From an uncultured Eggerthellaceae bacterium (GTDB lineage: Bacteria > Actinomycetota > Coriobacteriia > Coriobacteriales > Eggerthellaceae), in NCBI GenBank assembly GCA_934617425.1, contig CAKTUD010000005.1, positions 77,717-141,716 of the forward strand: 64,000 bases of DNA, in the 5' to 3' direction. Positions 35,151 to 45,130 of this stretch are shown piece by piece. A model generated the notes under the pieces. It worked only from the letters and a program-made list of their open reading frames with translations. It was not told the DNA's origin and made no database searches. A program made the position numbers and the translations under genes. Every line of letters starts with the position of its first letter. The stretch's first letter is position 1.

Positions 35151-36473
35151 CTAAGCGAAGATGAACATTATCAAGAACGCAAGCGACGCAACCCACATAA
35201 GGGGCTTCACGTCGGCAGCGCGACCCTGCACAACCTTGATGACCACATAGCTGATGAAACCAAAGCCGATGCCGTTCGTGATGGAGTAGGTGAACGGGAT
35301 GCCCATGATGGTGATGAAAGCCGGGAAAGCATGCTCGACGCGCTCCCAATCGATGCCGCCGATCGAGGTCATCATAAGATAGCCGACAACAGTGAGAGCA
35401 CCGCAGGTCGCCGAGCCCGAAACCATGCCGACGATAGGAGCGAAAAATGCGAACACGATGAAGAGCAGGCTGATCACGAGGTTGGAAAGGCCCGTGCGCG
35501 CACCCGCCGCAGCACCCGAAGCAGACTCGACGAACGTAGTGACCGAGCTAGCGCCCATGAAGCCGCCGACGATGGCAGCCGCAGAGTCGACTGCGAGGAT
35601 CTCCTGGATGTTGTCAACGTTTCCTTTGTCATCGACGAAGTCACCTTGCTTGGCAACGGCCACAACCGTGCCCATAGTGTCGAAGAAGTCGCTCATGAGC
35701 AACGAAAAAACGAACAGCAGCAAAGCGGGCTGCACAAACACCTGCAAGATGGCCATCTGGCCCGATTGCGGATCAGTCTGGAAAGGCGCCGCGAAAGCAG
35801 TGAAATCGAGGCCGAACTCCCACGAAGAAGGCATCGGGGTCACGCCGAAAGGGATGCCGATAAGAGTCGCCAAGACGATGGAGATAAGCAACGCACCCTG
35901 CACGTTGAGCGCGGTAAGAACCACGGCAATCAAAATGGAGATAAGCGACACGATGCACATCGGCGACGTGAAATCACCCGCACCCAGCAAGTTGGACGGG
36001 TTGGTCACGATGATGCCGCCGCCCTTCAAACCGATGAACGCGATGAATAATCCGATGCCGATGCCAATCGCCAAACGCAAATCGACGGGAATGGCGTCCA
36101 TGATGGCTTTGCGCAGACCGCACAAAACCAAGACGAGAATGACTGCGCCCTCCAAAAAGACGATAGCCATAGCCACGCGCCAATCGAGACCGAGGCCGCT
36201 TGCATCGCACAGCGTGAAAGCGACGATGGCGTTGATGCCCATACCGCTTGCCAGGGCCAGAGGTCTATTCGCAATAAGGCCCATGGCAGCGGTCATGATA
36301 GCCGCACCGAAGCACGTGGCAGTGAGCGCTGCGTTGAACGGCACGCCCGCCGCCTGCAAAAACGTCGGATTGACCGCGATGATGTAAGCCATGGCTAGAA
36401 ATGTAGTCAAACCGCCGATGACCTCATTTCCAACCGTGCTTCCCCGCTCGCTTATCTTGAAGAACTTATCCAT
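35151..36473 (-). CDS. NCS2-family permease, AzgA/PbuG-like (hypoxanthine/guanine type)
   Basis: A 440-residue permease with about 12-14 helices. The motifs GLTTFLAMAYIIAVNP, GMGINAIVAFTL, and LMSDFFDTMGT identify the AzgA-like branch of the NCS2 family, whose members take up hypoxanthine, guanine or adenine. ATG at 36473 with AAAGGA upstream. A consensus promoter with an overlapping inverted repeat lies about 130 bases upstream. The exact purine cannot be told. Confidence 0.9.
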   Translation of the reverse strand: MDKFFKISERGSTVGNEVIGGLTTFLAMAYIIAVNPTFLQAAGVPFNAALTATCFGAAIMTAAMGLIANRPLALASGMGINAIVAFTLCDASGLGLDWRVAMAIVFLEGAVILVLVLCGLRKAIMDAIPVDLRLAIGIGIGLFIAFIGLKGGGIIVTNPSNLLGAGDFTSPMCIVSLISILIAVVLTALNVQGALLISIVLATLIGIPFGVTPMPSSWEFGLDFTAFAAPFQTDPQSGQMAILQVFVQPALLLFVFSLLMSDFFDTMGTVVAVAKQGDFVDDKGNVDNIQEILAVDSAAAIVGGFMGASSVTTFVESASGAAAGARTGLSNLVISLLFIVFAFFAPIVGMVSGSATCGALTVVGYLMMTSIGGIDWERVEHAFPAFITIMGIPFTYSITNGIGFGFISYVVIKVVQGRAADVKPLMWVASLAFLIMFIFA

Positions 36474-36602
36474 TACCATCCTTTCTCGCACGACGCCTTG
36501 ATATGCCGAAGCTCGCTCTCGAGCCTAGCTTTAACGCCCGTTCGCGCCGAAGTCGAACACCCGAATTCTATCATTTTGCGCAAGCCGATCGGTCTTCGGC
36601 GC

Positions 36603-36640
36603 TTCTTATTCTGTTTGCGGCCCATTGTCAAAAACAATGG
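36603..36640 (-). promoter_or_regulatory. Promoter of the purine permease with an overlapping inverted repeat
   Basis: On the minus strand, TTGACA (36626-36631), a 17-base spacer and TAAGAA (36603-36608). CCATTGT and ACAATGG form a 7-bp inverted repeat at 36622-36640 that covers the -35, a typical repressor position. I see no purine riboswitch in the leader. The divergent nrdD promoter begins about 50 bases further on. Confidence 0.55.
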
Positions 36641-36680
36641 CTCCGAGCAAAAACTCGATGCCTATCATCTACCTGCGGAA

Positions 36681-36728
36681 ACACTACAATTTGTTTTACA
36701 TGTACAAACAAAACACAATATATAGTGT
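36681..36728 (+). promoter_or_regulatory. Tandem NrdR boxes overlapping the nrdD promoter
   Basis: ACACAATATATAGTGT (36713-36728) is an essentially perfect NrdR box. ACACTACAATTTGTTT (36681-36696) is a degenerate second box, 32 bases upstream start to start, the three-turn spacing known for NrdR sites. TTTACA (36695-36700) and TATATA (36719-36724) with an 18-base spacer form the promoter, so NrdR binding would block it. This predicts repression of nrdDG when dATP is abundant. Confidence 0.88.
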
Positions 36729-36762
36729 CTCTGCCTGCTTTCAATCGAGCATCGAATCGCCT

Positions 36763-36834
36763 ATGATGGTGCAACATGGAAAACAACGATCACCAAGCGA
36801 CGCCTCATCGACGAAACGTCGCTTGGTTTTTTAA
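36763..36834 (+). CDS. Possible 23-codon leader peptide in the nrdD 5' region
   Basis: ATG at 36763 to TAA at 36834 encodes MMVQHGKQRSPSDA...RRLVF, covering the whole leader terminator. An alternative frame, ATG 36776 to TGA 36841, encodes MENNDHQATPHRRNVAWFFN. Neither has a convincing ribosome-binding site. Listed because a leader peptide overlapping a terminator is the classic attenuator layout. Confidence 0.2.
   Translation: MMVQHGKQRSPSDASSTKRRLVF
36793..36832 (+). terminator. Intrinsic terminator inside the nrdD leader (candidate attenuator)
   Basis: CCAAGCGACG (36793-36802) pairs perfectly with CGTCGCTTGG (36817-36826) and is followed by TTTTTT. It lies between the NrdR-controlled promoter and the nrdD start at 36936, on the nrdD strand. 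The neighbouring gene is divergent, so no upstream gene needs it. It would stop most transcription before nrdD unless it is bypassed. Confidence 0.85.
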
Positions 36835-36845
36835 CCCCTGAACAC

Positions 36846-36880
36846 GTGCGGTTCGCCTCGCCACCGCAAGCGAACCGCAC
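36846..36880 (+). promoter_or_regulatory. Second perfect hairpin in the nrdD leader
   Basis: GTGCGGTTCGC (36846-36856) and GCGAACCGCAC (36870-36880) form an 11-bp stem around a 13-base loop, located after the leader terminator and before the ribosome-binding site of nrdD. With the terminator it gives the gene-free interval 36474-36935 a strongly structured RNA. Confidence 0.65.
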
Positions 36881-36935
36881 AGACATCCGCAGGCAACATC
36901 TGCCTTGCAAGCGTCTGAAGAAAGGCTGGAGCAAC

Positions 36936-39158
36936 ATGAAGATCATCAAGCGCAATGGATCCGAAGCCGTTTTCGATGTCGAGAAGATCGCAAACGCCAT
37001 CCGCAAGGCCAATAAAGAGGTGGCCGAAGGAGACCGCCTGACCGAGCGCCAGATCGACTACGCTTCGGCAAACGTCGCCGATGCCTGCGAGGAAGCCGGG
37101 CACACGGTGTCGGTCGAAGAGATCCAAGACCTCGTAGAAGACGAGCTTATGCGTCTCGATAAATTCGTGGTGGCGCGCAAGTACATCATCTATCGCTATC
37201 TCCAAAACCAAAAGCGCCACAAGAACACCACCGACGACAAGGTGCTTGCCCTCATCGAATCGAACAACGAAGAGGTGAAGCAGGAGAATTCTAACAAGAA
37301 CCCCACCGTAGTATCGGTTCAGCGCGACTACATGGCCGGCGAAGTCTCAAAAGACCTCACGATGCGCGAGCTTTTGCCGCAAGACATCGTCGATGCACAT
37401 AACGAAGGGCTTATCCACTTCCACGACGCCGACTACTTCGCGCAGCACATGCACAACTGCGACCTGGTAAATCTCGACGATATGTTGCAAAACGGCACGG
37501 TGATATCGGGCACGCTCATCGAGAAGCCCCATAGTTTCTCGACGGCATGTAACATCGCCACGCAGATCATCGCACAGGTGGCCTCGAGCCAATACGGCGG
37601 GCAGTCGATCTCGCTTACGCACTTGGCGCCGTTCGTCGATGTGTCGCGCAAGAAAATCCGCGTGCAAACCCTGGCGGAGATCAACAGACTCGGCCTCGAA
37701 GCGCCCATGGAGAAGATCGATGAAATCGTCGAAGATCGCCTGCGCGAGGAGATTCGCCGCGGTGTCCAGATAATCCAATATCAAGTGGTCACCCTCATGA
37801 CCACCAACGGTCAGGCACCGTTCATCACTGTATTCATGTATCTCAACGAAGCGAAAAACGAAATTGAGAAGCACGATTTAGCAATGATCATCGAGGAGAT
37901 GCTTCGCCAACGCTACCAAGGTGTGAAAAACGAGGCGGGCGTTTGGATCACTCCTGCCTTCCCGAAGCTCATCTACGTGCTCGAAGACGACAACGTAACC
38001 GAAGAATCGCCCTACTTCTACCTCACGCAGATGGCCGCCAAGTGCACCGCCAAGCGCATGGTGCCCGACTACATCTCCGAGAAGAAGATGAAGGAGTACA
38101 AGCTCTCCGAGGGCGAAACCGAGGGCAATGGCGATGTGTACACTTGCATGGGTTGCCGTTCTTTCCTCACCCCCGACCGCTCGGGCAACGGATACGACAA
38201 CGTCGCGAATGCGGGAAACTACGAACCGGGTAAACCCAAGTATTACGGACGTTTCAACCAGGGCGTAGTGACCATAAACCTGCCCGATGTCGCGCTTTCC
38301 TCGGGCGGCGACAAAGAGAAATTCTGGCAGGTGTTCAACGAACGCTTGGAGCTTTGCCATCGCGCGCTGCGCTGTCGTCACGAGCGTCTTCGCGGCACGC
38401 TTTCAGATGCTGCACCCATCCTTTGGCAATACGGCGCCCTGGCACGCCTGAAAAAAGGCGAGACCATCGATAAGCTGCTCTACGGCGGTTACTCCACCCT
38501 CTCGCTTGGATACGCAGGACTTTACGAATGCGTGAAGTATATGACCGGGCACAGCCACACCGATCCCGAGGCGACGCCGTTCGCTCTCGAGGTGATGCAG
38601 CGTATGAACGACAAATGCACCGAGTGGAAAGACGCCGAGGACATCGATTACTCGCTTTACGGAACGCCGCTCGAATCAACCACGTACAAGTTCGCGAAAT
38701 CGCTGCAACGTCGTTTCGGCGTGATCAAAGGTATCACCGACAAGGGGTACATAACCAACAGCTACCATGTGCATGTGACCGAGGAGATCGACGCTTTCCA
38801 AAAACTTTACTTCGAAAGCCAGTTCCAACGTCTGTCGCCCGGCGGTGCCATCAGCTACGTCGAGGTGCCCAACATGCAGGATAATTTGCAGGCCGTCATC
38901 CGCGTTATGCAGTATATCTACGACAACATCATGTATGCCGAGCTGAACACGAAATCGGACTATTGCCAGGCCTGCGGTTACGACGGCGAAATCAAGATCG
39001 TAGAAGACGATGGGAAATTGGTATGGGAGTGCCCTAATTGCGGCAACCGCGATCAGGACAAGCTTAACGTCGCCCGGCGCACCTGCGGCTACATCGGCAC
39101 CCAGTTCTGGAATCAGGGCCGCACGCAGGAAATCAAAGACCGCGTGCTTCACTTGTAA
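36936..39158 (+). CDS. nrdD: Anaerobic (class III) ribonucleoside-triphosphate reductase
   Basis: Glycyl-radical enzyme making dNTPs from NTPs without oxygen. The ATG at 36936 (MKIIKRNGSEAVFD) has GGAG upstream and gives 740 residues. An ATP-cone allosteric domain covers about 1-95. The C-terminus has a zinc site (CQACGY and CPNCGN) and the glycyl-radical loop RRTCGYIGTQFWNQGR. Longer frames back to 36846 would translate the leader hairpin and are rejected. It is followed six bases later by its activase. Confidence 0.96.
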   Translation: MKIIKRNGSEAVFDVEKIANAIRKANKEVAEGDRLTERQIDYASANVADACEEAGHTVSVEEIQDLVEDELMRLDKFVVARKYIIYRYLQNQKRHKNTTDDKVLALIESNNEEVKQENSNKNPTVVSVQRDYMAGEVSKDLTMRELLPQDIVDAHNEGLIHFHDADYFAQHMHNCDLVNLDDMLQNGTVISGTLIEKPHSFSTACNIATQIIAQVASSQYGGQSISLTHLAPFVDVSRKKIRVQTLAEINRLGLEAPMEKIDEIVEDRLREEIRRGVQIIQYQVVTLMTTNGQAPFITVFMYLNEAKNEIEKHDLAMIIEEMLRQRYQGVKNEAGVWITPAFPKLIYVLEDDNVTEESPYFYLTQMAAKCTAKRMVPDYISEKKMKEYKLSEGETEGNGDVYTCMGCRSFLTPDRSGNGYDNVANAGNYEPGKPKYYGRFNQGVVTINLPDVALSSGGDKEKFWQVFNERLELCHRALRCRHERLRGTLSDAAPILWQYGALARLKKGETIDKLLYGGYSTLSLGYAGLYECVKYMTGHSHTDPEATPFALEVMQRMNDKCTEWKDAEDIDYSLYGTPLESTTYKFAKSLQRRFGVIKGITDKGYITNSYHVHVTEEIDAFQKLYFESQFQRLSPGGAISYVEVPNMQDNLQAVIRVMQYIYDNIMYAELNTKSDYCQACGYDGEIKIVEDDGKLVWECPNCGNRDQDKLNVARRTCGYIGTQFWNQGRTQEIKDRVLHL

Positions 39159-39164
39159 AACGAC

Positions 39165-39716
39165 ATGAACTACGGCAACATCAAATACTGCGACATTGCC
39201 AACGGCGAAGGCGTGCGTACCACGCTCTTCGTTTCGGGATGCACCCACCATTGCGCAAATTGCTTTCAGCCGCAAACATGGGATTTCGACTTCGGTAAAG
39301 AATTCACCCCTGAAGTCGAAGAAGCCATCATGAAAAGCCTTGAGCCCGCCTATATCGACGGGCTCACCATTCTTGGCGGCGAGCCGATGGAACCCGCCAA
39401 TCAGCACGCATTGGCACCGTTCCTCGCACGCGTGAAGGAGCGCTTCCCCAGCAAAAGCATCTGGGTGTACACGGGCGACCTGTACGAAGAGATAACCAAC
39501 CCTCAAAGCAGTCGCCATACCACTGCCACAGATGCGCTCCTCTCGTTTGTCGATATCTTAGTCGACGGGCCTTTCATCGAAGTCCAGAAAGACATCACGC
39601 TGCGTTTCCGCGGTTCCTCGAATCAGCGCATCATCGACATGGCCGCCACACGCGCGGCAAACCATGTGATCGAATGGCAAGACAAGGCAATCTACTCGAC
39701 GCATTCGTTCGAATAG
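39165..39716 (+). CDS. nrdG: Anaerobic ribonucleotide reductase activating protein (radical SAM)
   Basis: Generates the glycyl radical on NrdD using SAM and a 4Fe-4S cluster. The 183-residue protein has CTHHCANC, the CxxxCxxC cluster motif, and GGEPMEP for SAM binding. It follows nrdD by six bases without a strong ribosome-binding site, suggesting translational coupling. Confidence 0.95.
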   Translation: MNYGNIKYCDIANGEGVRTTLFVSGCTHHCANCFQPQTWDFDFGKEFTPEVEEAIMKSLEPAYIDGLTILGGEPMEPANQHALAPFLARVKERFPSKSIWVYTGDLYEEITNPQSSRHTTATDALLSFVDILVDGPFIEVQKDITLRFRGSSNQRIIDMAATRAANHVIEWQDKAIYSTHSFE

Positions 39717-39801
39717 CCCCGCGGACCAAGCGTGCTGACCAAAAGCCGAAACAAAGGCATGAGACATCACCCCCCCCCTCGGTTTTGCGAATCAATGATT
39801 A

Positions 39802-39840
39802 CAAACAAAAAACGGCGGCCCTCAATCGAGGGCCGTCGTT
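39802..39840 (-). terminator. Intrinsic terminator of trxA, probably bidirectional
   Basis: AACGGCGGCCCTC (39811-39823) pairs with GAGGGCCGTCGTT (39828-39840) around AATC with one G-U. On the minus strand TTTTTTGTTTG follows, right for trxA. It may also end the nrdDG transcript from the other side. Confidence 0.85.
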
Positions 39841-39860
39841 TCGTCTATCGTCTGCTCTGC

Positions 39861-40166
39861 TTAGAACAGGTTGAGAACCTGCTGTTTGGGCTGAGCGCCA
39901 ACAGCCTTGTTCTTCACCTTGCCGCCCTCGAACGTAACGAAGGTGGGAACGCCCATAACGCCGTACTTCTCAACCAGGTCGGGATTCTCGTCGATATCCA
40001 CCTTGCAAACGAAGTACTTGCCCTCGTTCTCGGCAGCGATCTCATCGATGGTGGGAGCCATCATCTTGCAAGGACCGCACCACGTAGCAAAAAAGTCCAC
40101 CAAAACCGGCTTGTCGGACTTCAAAACCTTCTCATCGAAATTTTGAACGGTTACTTCCTCGACCAT
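39861..40166 (-). CDS. trxA: Thioredoxin
   Basis: A 101-residue disulfide reductant with the active site in FFATWCGPCKMM and the cis-proline in GVPTFVTF. The ATG at 40166 (MVEEVTVQNF) has AAGGAGG upstream, so the longer frame is not used. The protein would be recycled by TrxB and may supply electrons to the peroxiredoxin-like protein. Confidence 0.95.
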   Translation of the reverse strand: MVEEVTVQNFDEKVLKSDKPVLVDFFATWCGPCKMMAPTIDEIAAENEGKYFVCKVDIDENPDLVEKYGVMGVPTFVTFEGGKVKNKAVGAQPKQQVLNLF

Positions 40167-40330
40167 CACGGTCCTCCTTGAATCGTCTATATGCCAAAAG
40201 GCAGGTTTCACTTAGTCCATTCTAACGCACCTGAGAGATTGGCGCGACTTTTGCGCCCGATACGCCGAATATCCAGATGCAGCTTGCTCAACGCACTCGA
40301 TTTGCCCAACGCAATTACCACAACGCTTGC

Positions 40331-40846
40331 TTATTCCACATGCTCGCGGCGAGGCTGCCCTTCGCTATGAACGTGCGGTTGAGCCTGCGCAGGACGGCGA
40401 CGGCGCGGAGCCGGAGCGTTTCCGATAGGCGTCGTGCAATAAGGGCATACGCTCCATTCGGGATCAAGCGCATGATGGCAGGTGGGACACAAGTTCTTCA
40501 AGCGCGTATGGCAATTGGGGCATAGCACGTAATCGTTCTCAACAGGATAACCGCAATTCGCGCATTCGCCGTACTTCATGAGCTCGCGCTGCTTCAGGGC
40601 GATTTCGAGTTCTTGCTCGTCGCGATCGACCTTCATCAGCGGCGGACGAAGCAGGCAATAGGCAACGACGCCGATAAACGGAACAAGCGCCAAAAGCGCC
40701 CAGAGATACCACATGGTGCCGCGCATATAGGCATCGCGCGCGGTCCAAACAATGGAAAGCACATATAGGATAACCAGCACCACGATAACGCCGGTGAATG
40801 CAGCTTGCAGCTCGGGAGTCCAAAGCTGAGCCAATAAATCGCTCAT
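40331..40846 (-). CDS. Membrane protein with C-terminal zinc ribbons
   Basis: A 171-residue protein of unknown function. Two transmembrane helices are visible at about 10-32 and 43-65 (FTGVIVVLVILYVLSIVW and MWYLWALLALVPFIGVVAY), an arrangement like the PLD-nuclease N-terminal module. Two zinc ribbons follow: CANCGY with CPNCHT and CPTCHH with CPYCTT. The tail is arginine- and histidine-rich. The ATG at 40846 has GAGGAT upstream. Expected to be membrane-anchored with the zinc ribbons on the cytoplasmic side. Confidence 0.8.
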   Translation of the reverse strand: MSDLLAQLWTPELQAAFTGVIVVLVILYVLSIVWTARDAYMRGTMWYLWALLALVPFIGVVAYCLLRPPLMKVDRDEQELEIALKQRELMKYGECANCGYPVENDYVLCPNCHTRLKNLCPTCHHALDPEWSVCPYCTTPIGNAPAPRRRRPAQAQPHVHSEGQPRREHVE

Positions 40847-40967
40847 CGCATCCTCATTTCCCACCTGCCCGGCAACGTTTGCGTACGATTGGGCAAGTTC
40901 TCGACAACGTTCAAACGGGGCATCATTATAGCAAACATCGCAGTTTGCCTTAAAACGCCCCTGTACG

Positions 40968-41015
40968 CGCTTCATAAAAGAAGAAACCTCCGAGTTGCAA
41001 CTACGGAGGTTTCTT
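40968..41015 (-). terminator. Intrinsic terminator of valS, bidirectional
   Basis: AAGAAACCTCCG (40981-40992) pairs perfectly with CGGAGGTTTCTT (41004-41015). The minus-strand continuation CTTTTATG provides the T-tract. Confidence 0.85.
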
Positions 41016-41022
41016 GACGCTT

Positions 41023-43701
41023 CTACGAAAGCTCGTCGAGCTGTTCCTTCACGCGAACCGCCTTATCGGCGATTTCAGCATGCTTTGCCCTGTCCTTCTC
41101 GATGATCTCGGGCTTTGCCTTTGCCAGATATCCTGGATTGGAAAGCTTCTTGTCAAGCTTCGCCTTGTCGGCTTCGAGCTTGGCAAGTTCCTTTTCAAGA
41201 CGTGCGCGCTCGGCGTCGAAATCGACCAAGCCAGCCAACGTCACATACACCTCGAAACCGCTGCACAAAACCACAGTGGACGCCGCGGGCTTTTGCGTAT
41301 CAGGAGCAATCGCAAGGTCGGCGGCATTGCCCATCGCCTCGATAAGCGATCGCTGTTCATCGAGCAGCGCGGCATCCGTCGCCTCGGCTTTTACGGAAAC
41401 CGAAAGCGCCGTCTTCGGCGAGATGTGGTAGCGTGCACGCGTGGCGCGGATAGCCGTCACCGTCTCGCATACCATCTGAATAGCGCGCTCGGCGTCGTCA
41501 TTGCGATACACGGCAAGCGCGTTCGCGTCCGGCCACGCAGCGCCGATGAGATACCGGGCTTCGGTGCGGTCGAAGGGCAGCTCCTGGTAAATCTCTTCGG
41601 TAACGAATGGCATGATCGGATGCAGCAGACGAATTGCCTGGTCGAGCACGAACATCAAGTTGCGCTGGCACGCGAGGCGATCCGCAGGGTCATTCCCTGC
41701 ATCCAGGCGGCTTTTCGAGAACTCGATATACCAGTCGCAGAATTCATTCCAGAAGAACGAATAAAGCTCGCGCGTGATCTCACCGAATTCGAAGGTTTCG
41801 TACAGCGCATCGAGCTTAGCCACCAAACTTGCCAAGCGGCTGAAAATCCATCGGTCGGCAGGTGTAGTCGGCTCGGGAGCGCCCGGAACGAAACCGTCGA
41901 GATGCATGTTCACGAAACGAGCGGCGTTGCGGATCTTGTTCGCAAAGTTGCGGCTGTTCTCAAGCTTAGCCTCGTTGAACTTCAAATCCTGCGCGCCGGT
42001 AACCTGCATAAGCATGCCGAAACGCATGCCATCGGCCCCGTAATCCTTCATAAGACGCAGCGGATCGACGCCGTTGCCGCGGCTTTTGCTCATGGGCTTG
42101 CCGTCGGCGCCCATAACCGTCGGATGGATGATCACATGCTCGAACGGAATTTTCTTGGTGAAGTACATGGAAGCCATGACCATGCGCGCCACCCACAAAC
42201 CCATGATGTCGCGCGCAGTGGAAAGAACCTGGGTCGGGTAGGCGAACTTGAGTTCTGCAGCTTCGTTGCCATCGATGGTCCAACCCATGGTGGCAAAAGG
42301 CCACAACTGCGACGAGAACCATGTATCCAAAACATCGGTATCCTGGCGAACCGGCGCACCGCACTCGGGGCACTCATGAACATCCTCTACGCTTGCATCA
42401 TGCCAACCGCAGCTATCGCAATAGAACATCGGGATGCGATGGCCCCACCACAACTGCCTTGAAATGCACCAGTCTTTGAGATTCGCCAGCCAATCAAGAT
42501 AAACCTGTTTCCAGCGCGCCGGATGGAACTGGATCTCGTCGTCCTCGACGACGCGGCCGGCTTCTTTCTTAAGTCCCTCGACGGAAACGAACCACTGCTC
42601 AGATTCCCACGGTTCGAGCTTGGTGTGGCAACGATAGCACGTCATAACCGAATGGTCGTGGTCTTCCACGTGATCGAGCAAGCCCAGTTCCTCGAACTCG
42701 GCGACGATGGCCTCGCGAGCCTCGTCACGCGACATGCCCGAGAACTTGCCGTAACCATCGACCACATGAGCCGTGGCATCGAAGATGTTGATCTTCTCGA
42801 GGCCGTTGCGCTCGCCCATCGCCCAGTCGTTGGGGTCGTGGGAAGGCGTGACCTTCACGAAGCCGGTGCCGAAACCGGCATCGACGTAAAAATCGCTGAA
42901 GATAGGGATCTCGCGCCCCACAATGGGCAGCGCCACCTTGGCACCGACGAACTTTTGCGCCTCGGGATCTTTCGGCGAGACAGCCACGCCGGTATCACCC
43001 AACATGGTCTCGGGACGCGTAGTGGCGACGACAATGTAGTCGAGCCCGTCGACGGGCTCGACAAGCGGATAGCGCAGATACCACAAATGTCCCTTTTCGG
43101 GCACGTATTCGGCCTCGTCGTCGGCGATGGCCGTGCCGCAATGCGGGCACCAGTTCACGATGCGCTTGCCGCGATAGATTATCCCGTCGTGATACCACTC
43201 GGTGAACACGCGGCGCACGGCGTTTGCGTAATCGGGGTCGAGCGTGAAGTGCTCGTCGTCGTAATCGCACGAGCAGCCCATGCCCTTGATTTGGTTGACG
43301 ATGGTATTGCCGTATTGATCGCGCCATTTCCAGCACTCGTCAACAAAAGCTTCGCGGCCGATCTCATAACGCGAGATTCCTTCTTCGGCGAGTTTCTTGT
43401 CGACTTTCGTCTGCGTGGCGATGCCCGCATGGTCGGTGCCCAAGATCCAACGCGTGGGACGCCCCTGCATGCGTGCATGACGGATGCAGGTGTCCTGGAT
43501 GGTGTCGTTTAGGGCATGGCCCATATGCAGCATGCCGGTAATGTTCGGCGGTGGGATAACGATGGTGAAGGGATGTTCAGCGAAATCGCCCTTCCCTTCG
43601 CTGCGGCGAAAATAACCGGCATCCTTCCACGCTTCGAACAGCGGGGTCTCATGCGCGGCGAAATCGTATTCGATTTTGCTCTTCTGCTGATCGTCTGCCA
43701 T
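41023..43701 (-). CDS. valS: Valyl-tRNA synthetase
   Basis: Class I synthetase with editing domain, 892 residues. The HIGH box appears as PPPNITGMLHMGHALND and the KMSKS box as KPMSKSRGNG. A zinc-ribbon-like pair CDSCGWH and CPECGAP lies in the middle. The C-terminal 65 residues form the usual ValS coiled coil. No T-box is visible upstream. Downstream of clpX across a terminator. Confidence 0.96.
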   Translation of the reverse strand: MADDQQKSKIEYDFAAHETPLFEAWKDAGYFRRSEGKGDFAEHPFTIVIPPPNITGMLHMGHALNDTIQDTCIRHARMQGRPTRWILGTDHAGIATQTKVDKKLAEEGISRYEIGREAFVDECWKWRDQYGNTIVNQIKGMGCSCDYDDEHFTLDPDYANAVRRVFTEWYHDGIIYRGKRIVNWCPHCGTAIADDEAEYVPEKGHLWYLRYPLVEPVDGLDYIVVATTRPETMLGDTGVAVSPKDPEAQKFVGAKVALPIVGREIPIFSDFYVDAGFGTGFVKVTPSHDPNDWAMGERNGLEKINIFDATAHVVDGYGKFSGMSRDEAREAIVAEFEELGLLDHVEDHDHSVMTCYRCHTKLEPWESEQWFVSVEGLKKEAGRVVEDDEIQFHPARWKQVYLDWLANLKDWCISRQLWWGHRIPMFYCDSCGWHDASVEDVHECPECGAPVRQDTDVLDTWFSSQLWPFATMGWTIDGNEAAELKFAYPTQVLSTARDIMGLWVARMVMASMYFTKKIPFEHVIIHPTVMGADGKPMSKSRGNGVDPLRLMKDYGADGMRFGMLMQVTGAQDLKFNEAKLENSRNFANKIRNAARFVNMHLDGFVPGAPEPTTPADRWIFSRLASLVAKLDALYETFEFGEITRELYSFFWNEFCDWYIEFSKSRLDAGNDPADRLACQRNLMFVLDQAIRLLHPIMPFVTEEIYQELPFDRTEARYLIGAAWPDANALAVYRNDDAERAIQMVCETVTAIRATRARYHISPKTALSVSVKAEATDAALLDEQRSLIEAMGNAADLAIAPDTQKPAASTVVLCSGFEVYVTLAGLVDFDAERARLEKELAKLEADKAKLDKKLSNPGYLAKAKPEIIEKDRAKHAEIADKAVRVKEQLDELS

Positions 43702-43719
43702 GCTTGCTCTTTCTTGTCA

Positions 43720-43748
43720 AAACCAAAAGCCGCACCGCGCGGTGCGGC
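43720..43748 (-). terminator. Intrinsic terminator of clpX
   Basis: GCCGCACCGC (43729-43738) and GCGGTGCGGC (43739-43748) form a continuous palindrome, followed on the minus strand by TTTTGGTTTT. Confidence 0.8.
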
Positions 43749-43788
43749 CACAATAACCCTCGAAGCTCAATGCCTCCAACACGTTTCG

Positions 43789-45120
<1,332 letters not shown>

Positions 45121-45130
45121 GGAAGATACC

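Noticed and set aside
36474..36625. Possible purine riboswitch in the permease leader
   Set aside because: The conserved core around the three-way junction (TATA...loop motifs) is not visible; only a promoter and operator-like repeat are seen.
43702..43788. T-box leader upstream of valS
   Set aside because: The interval is under 90 bases and is occupied by the clpX terminator; no T-box consensus is present.
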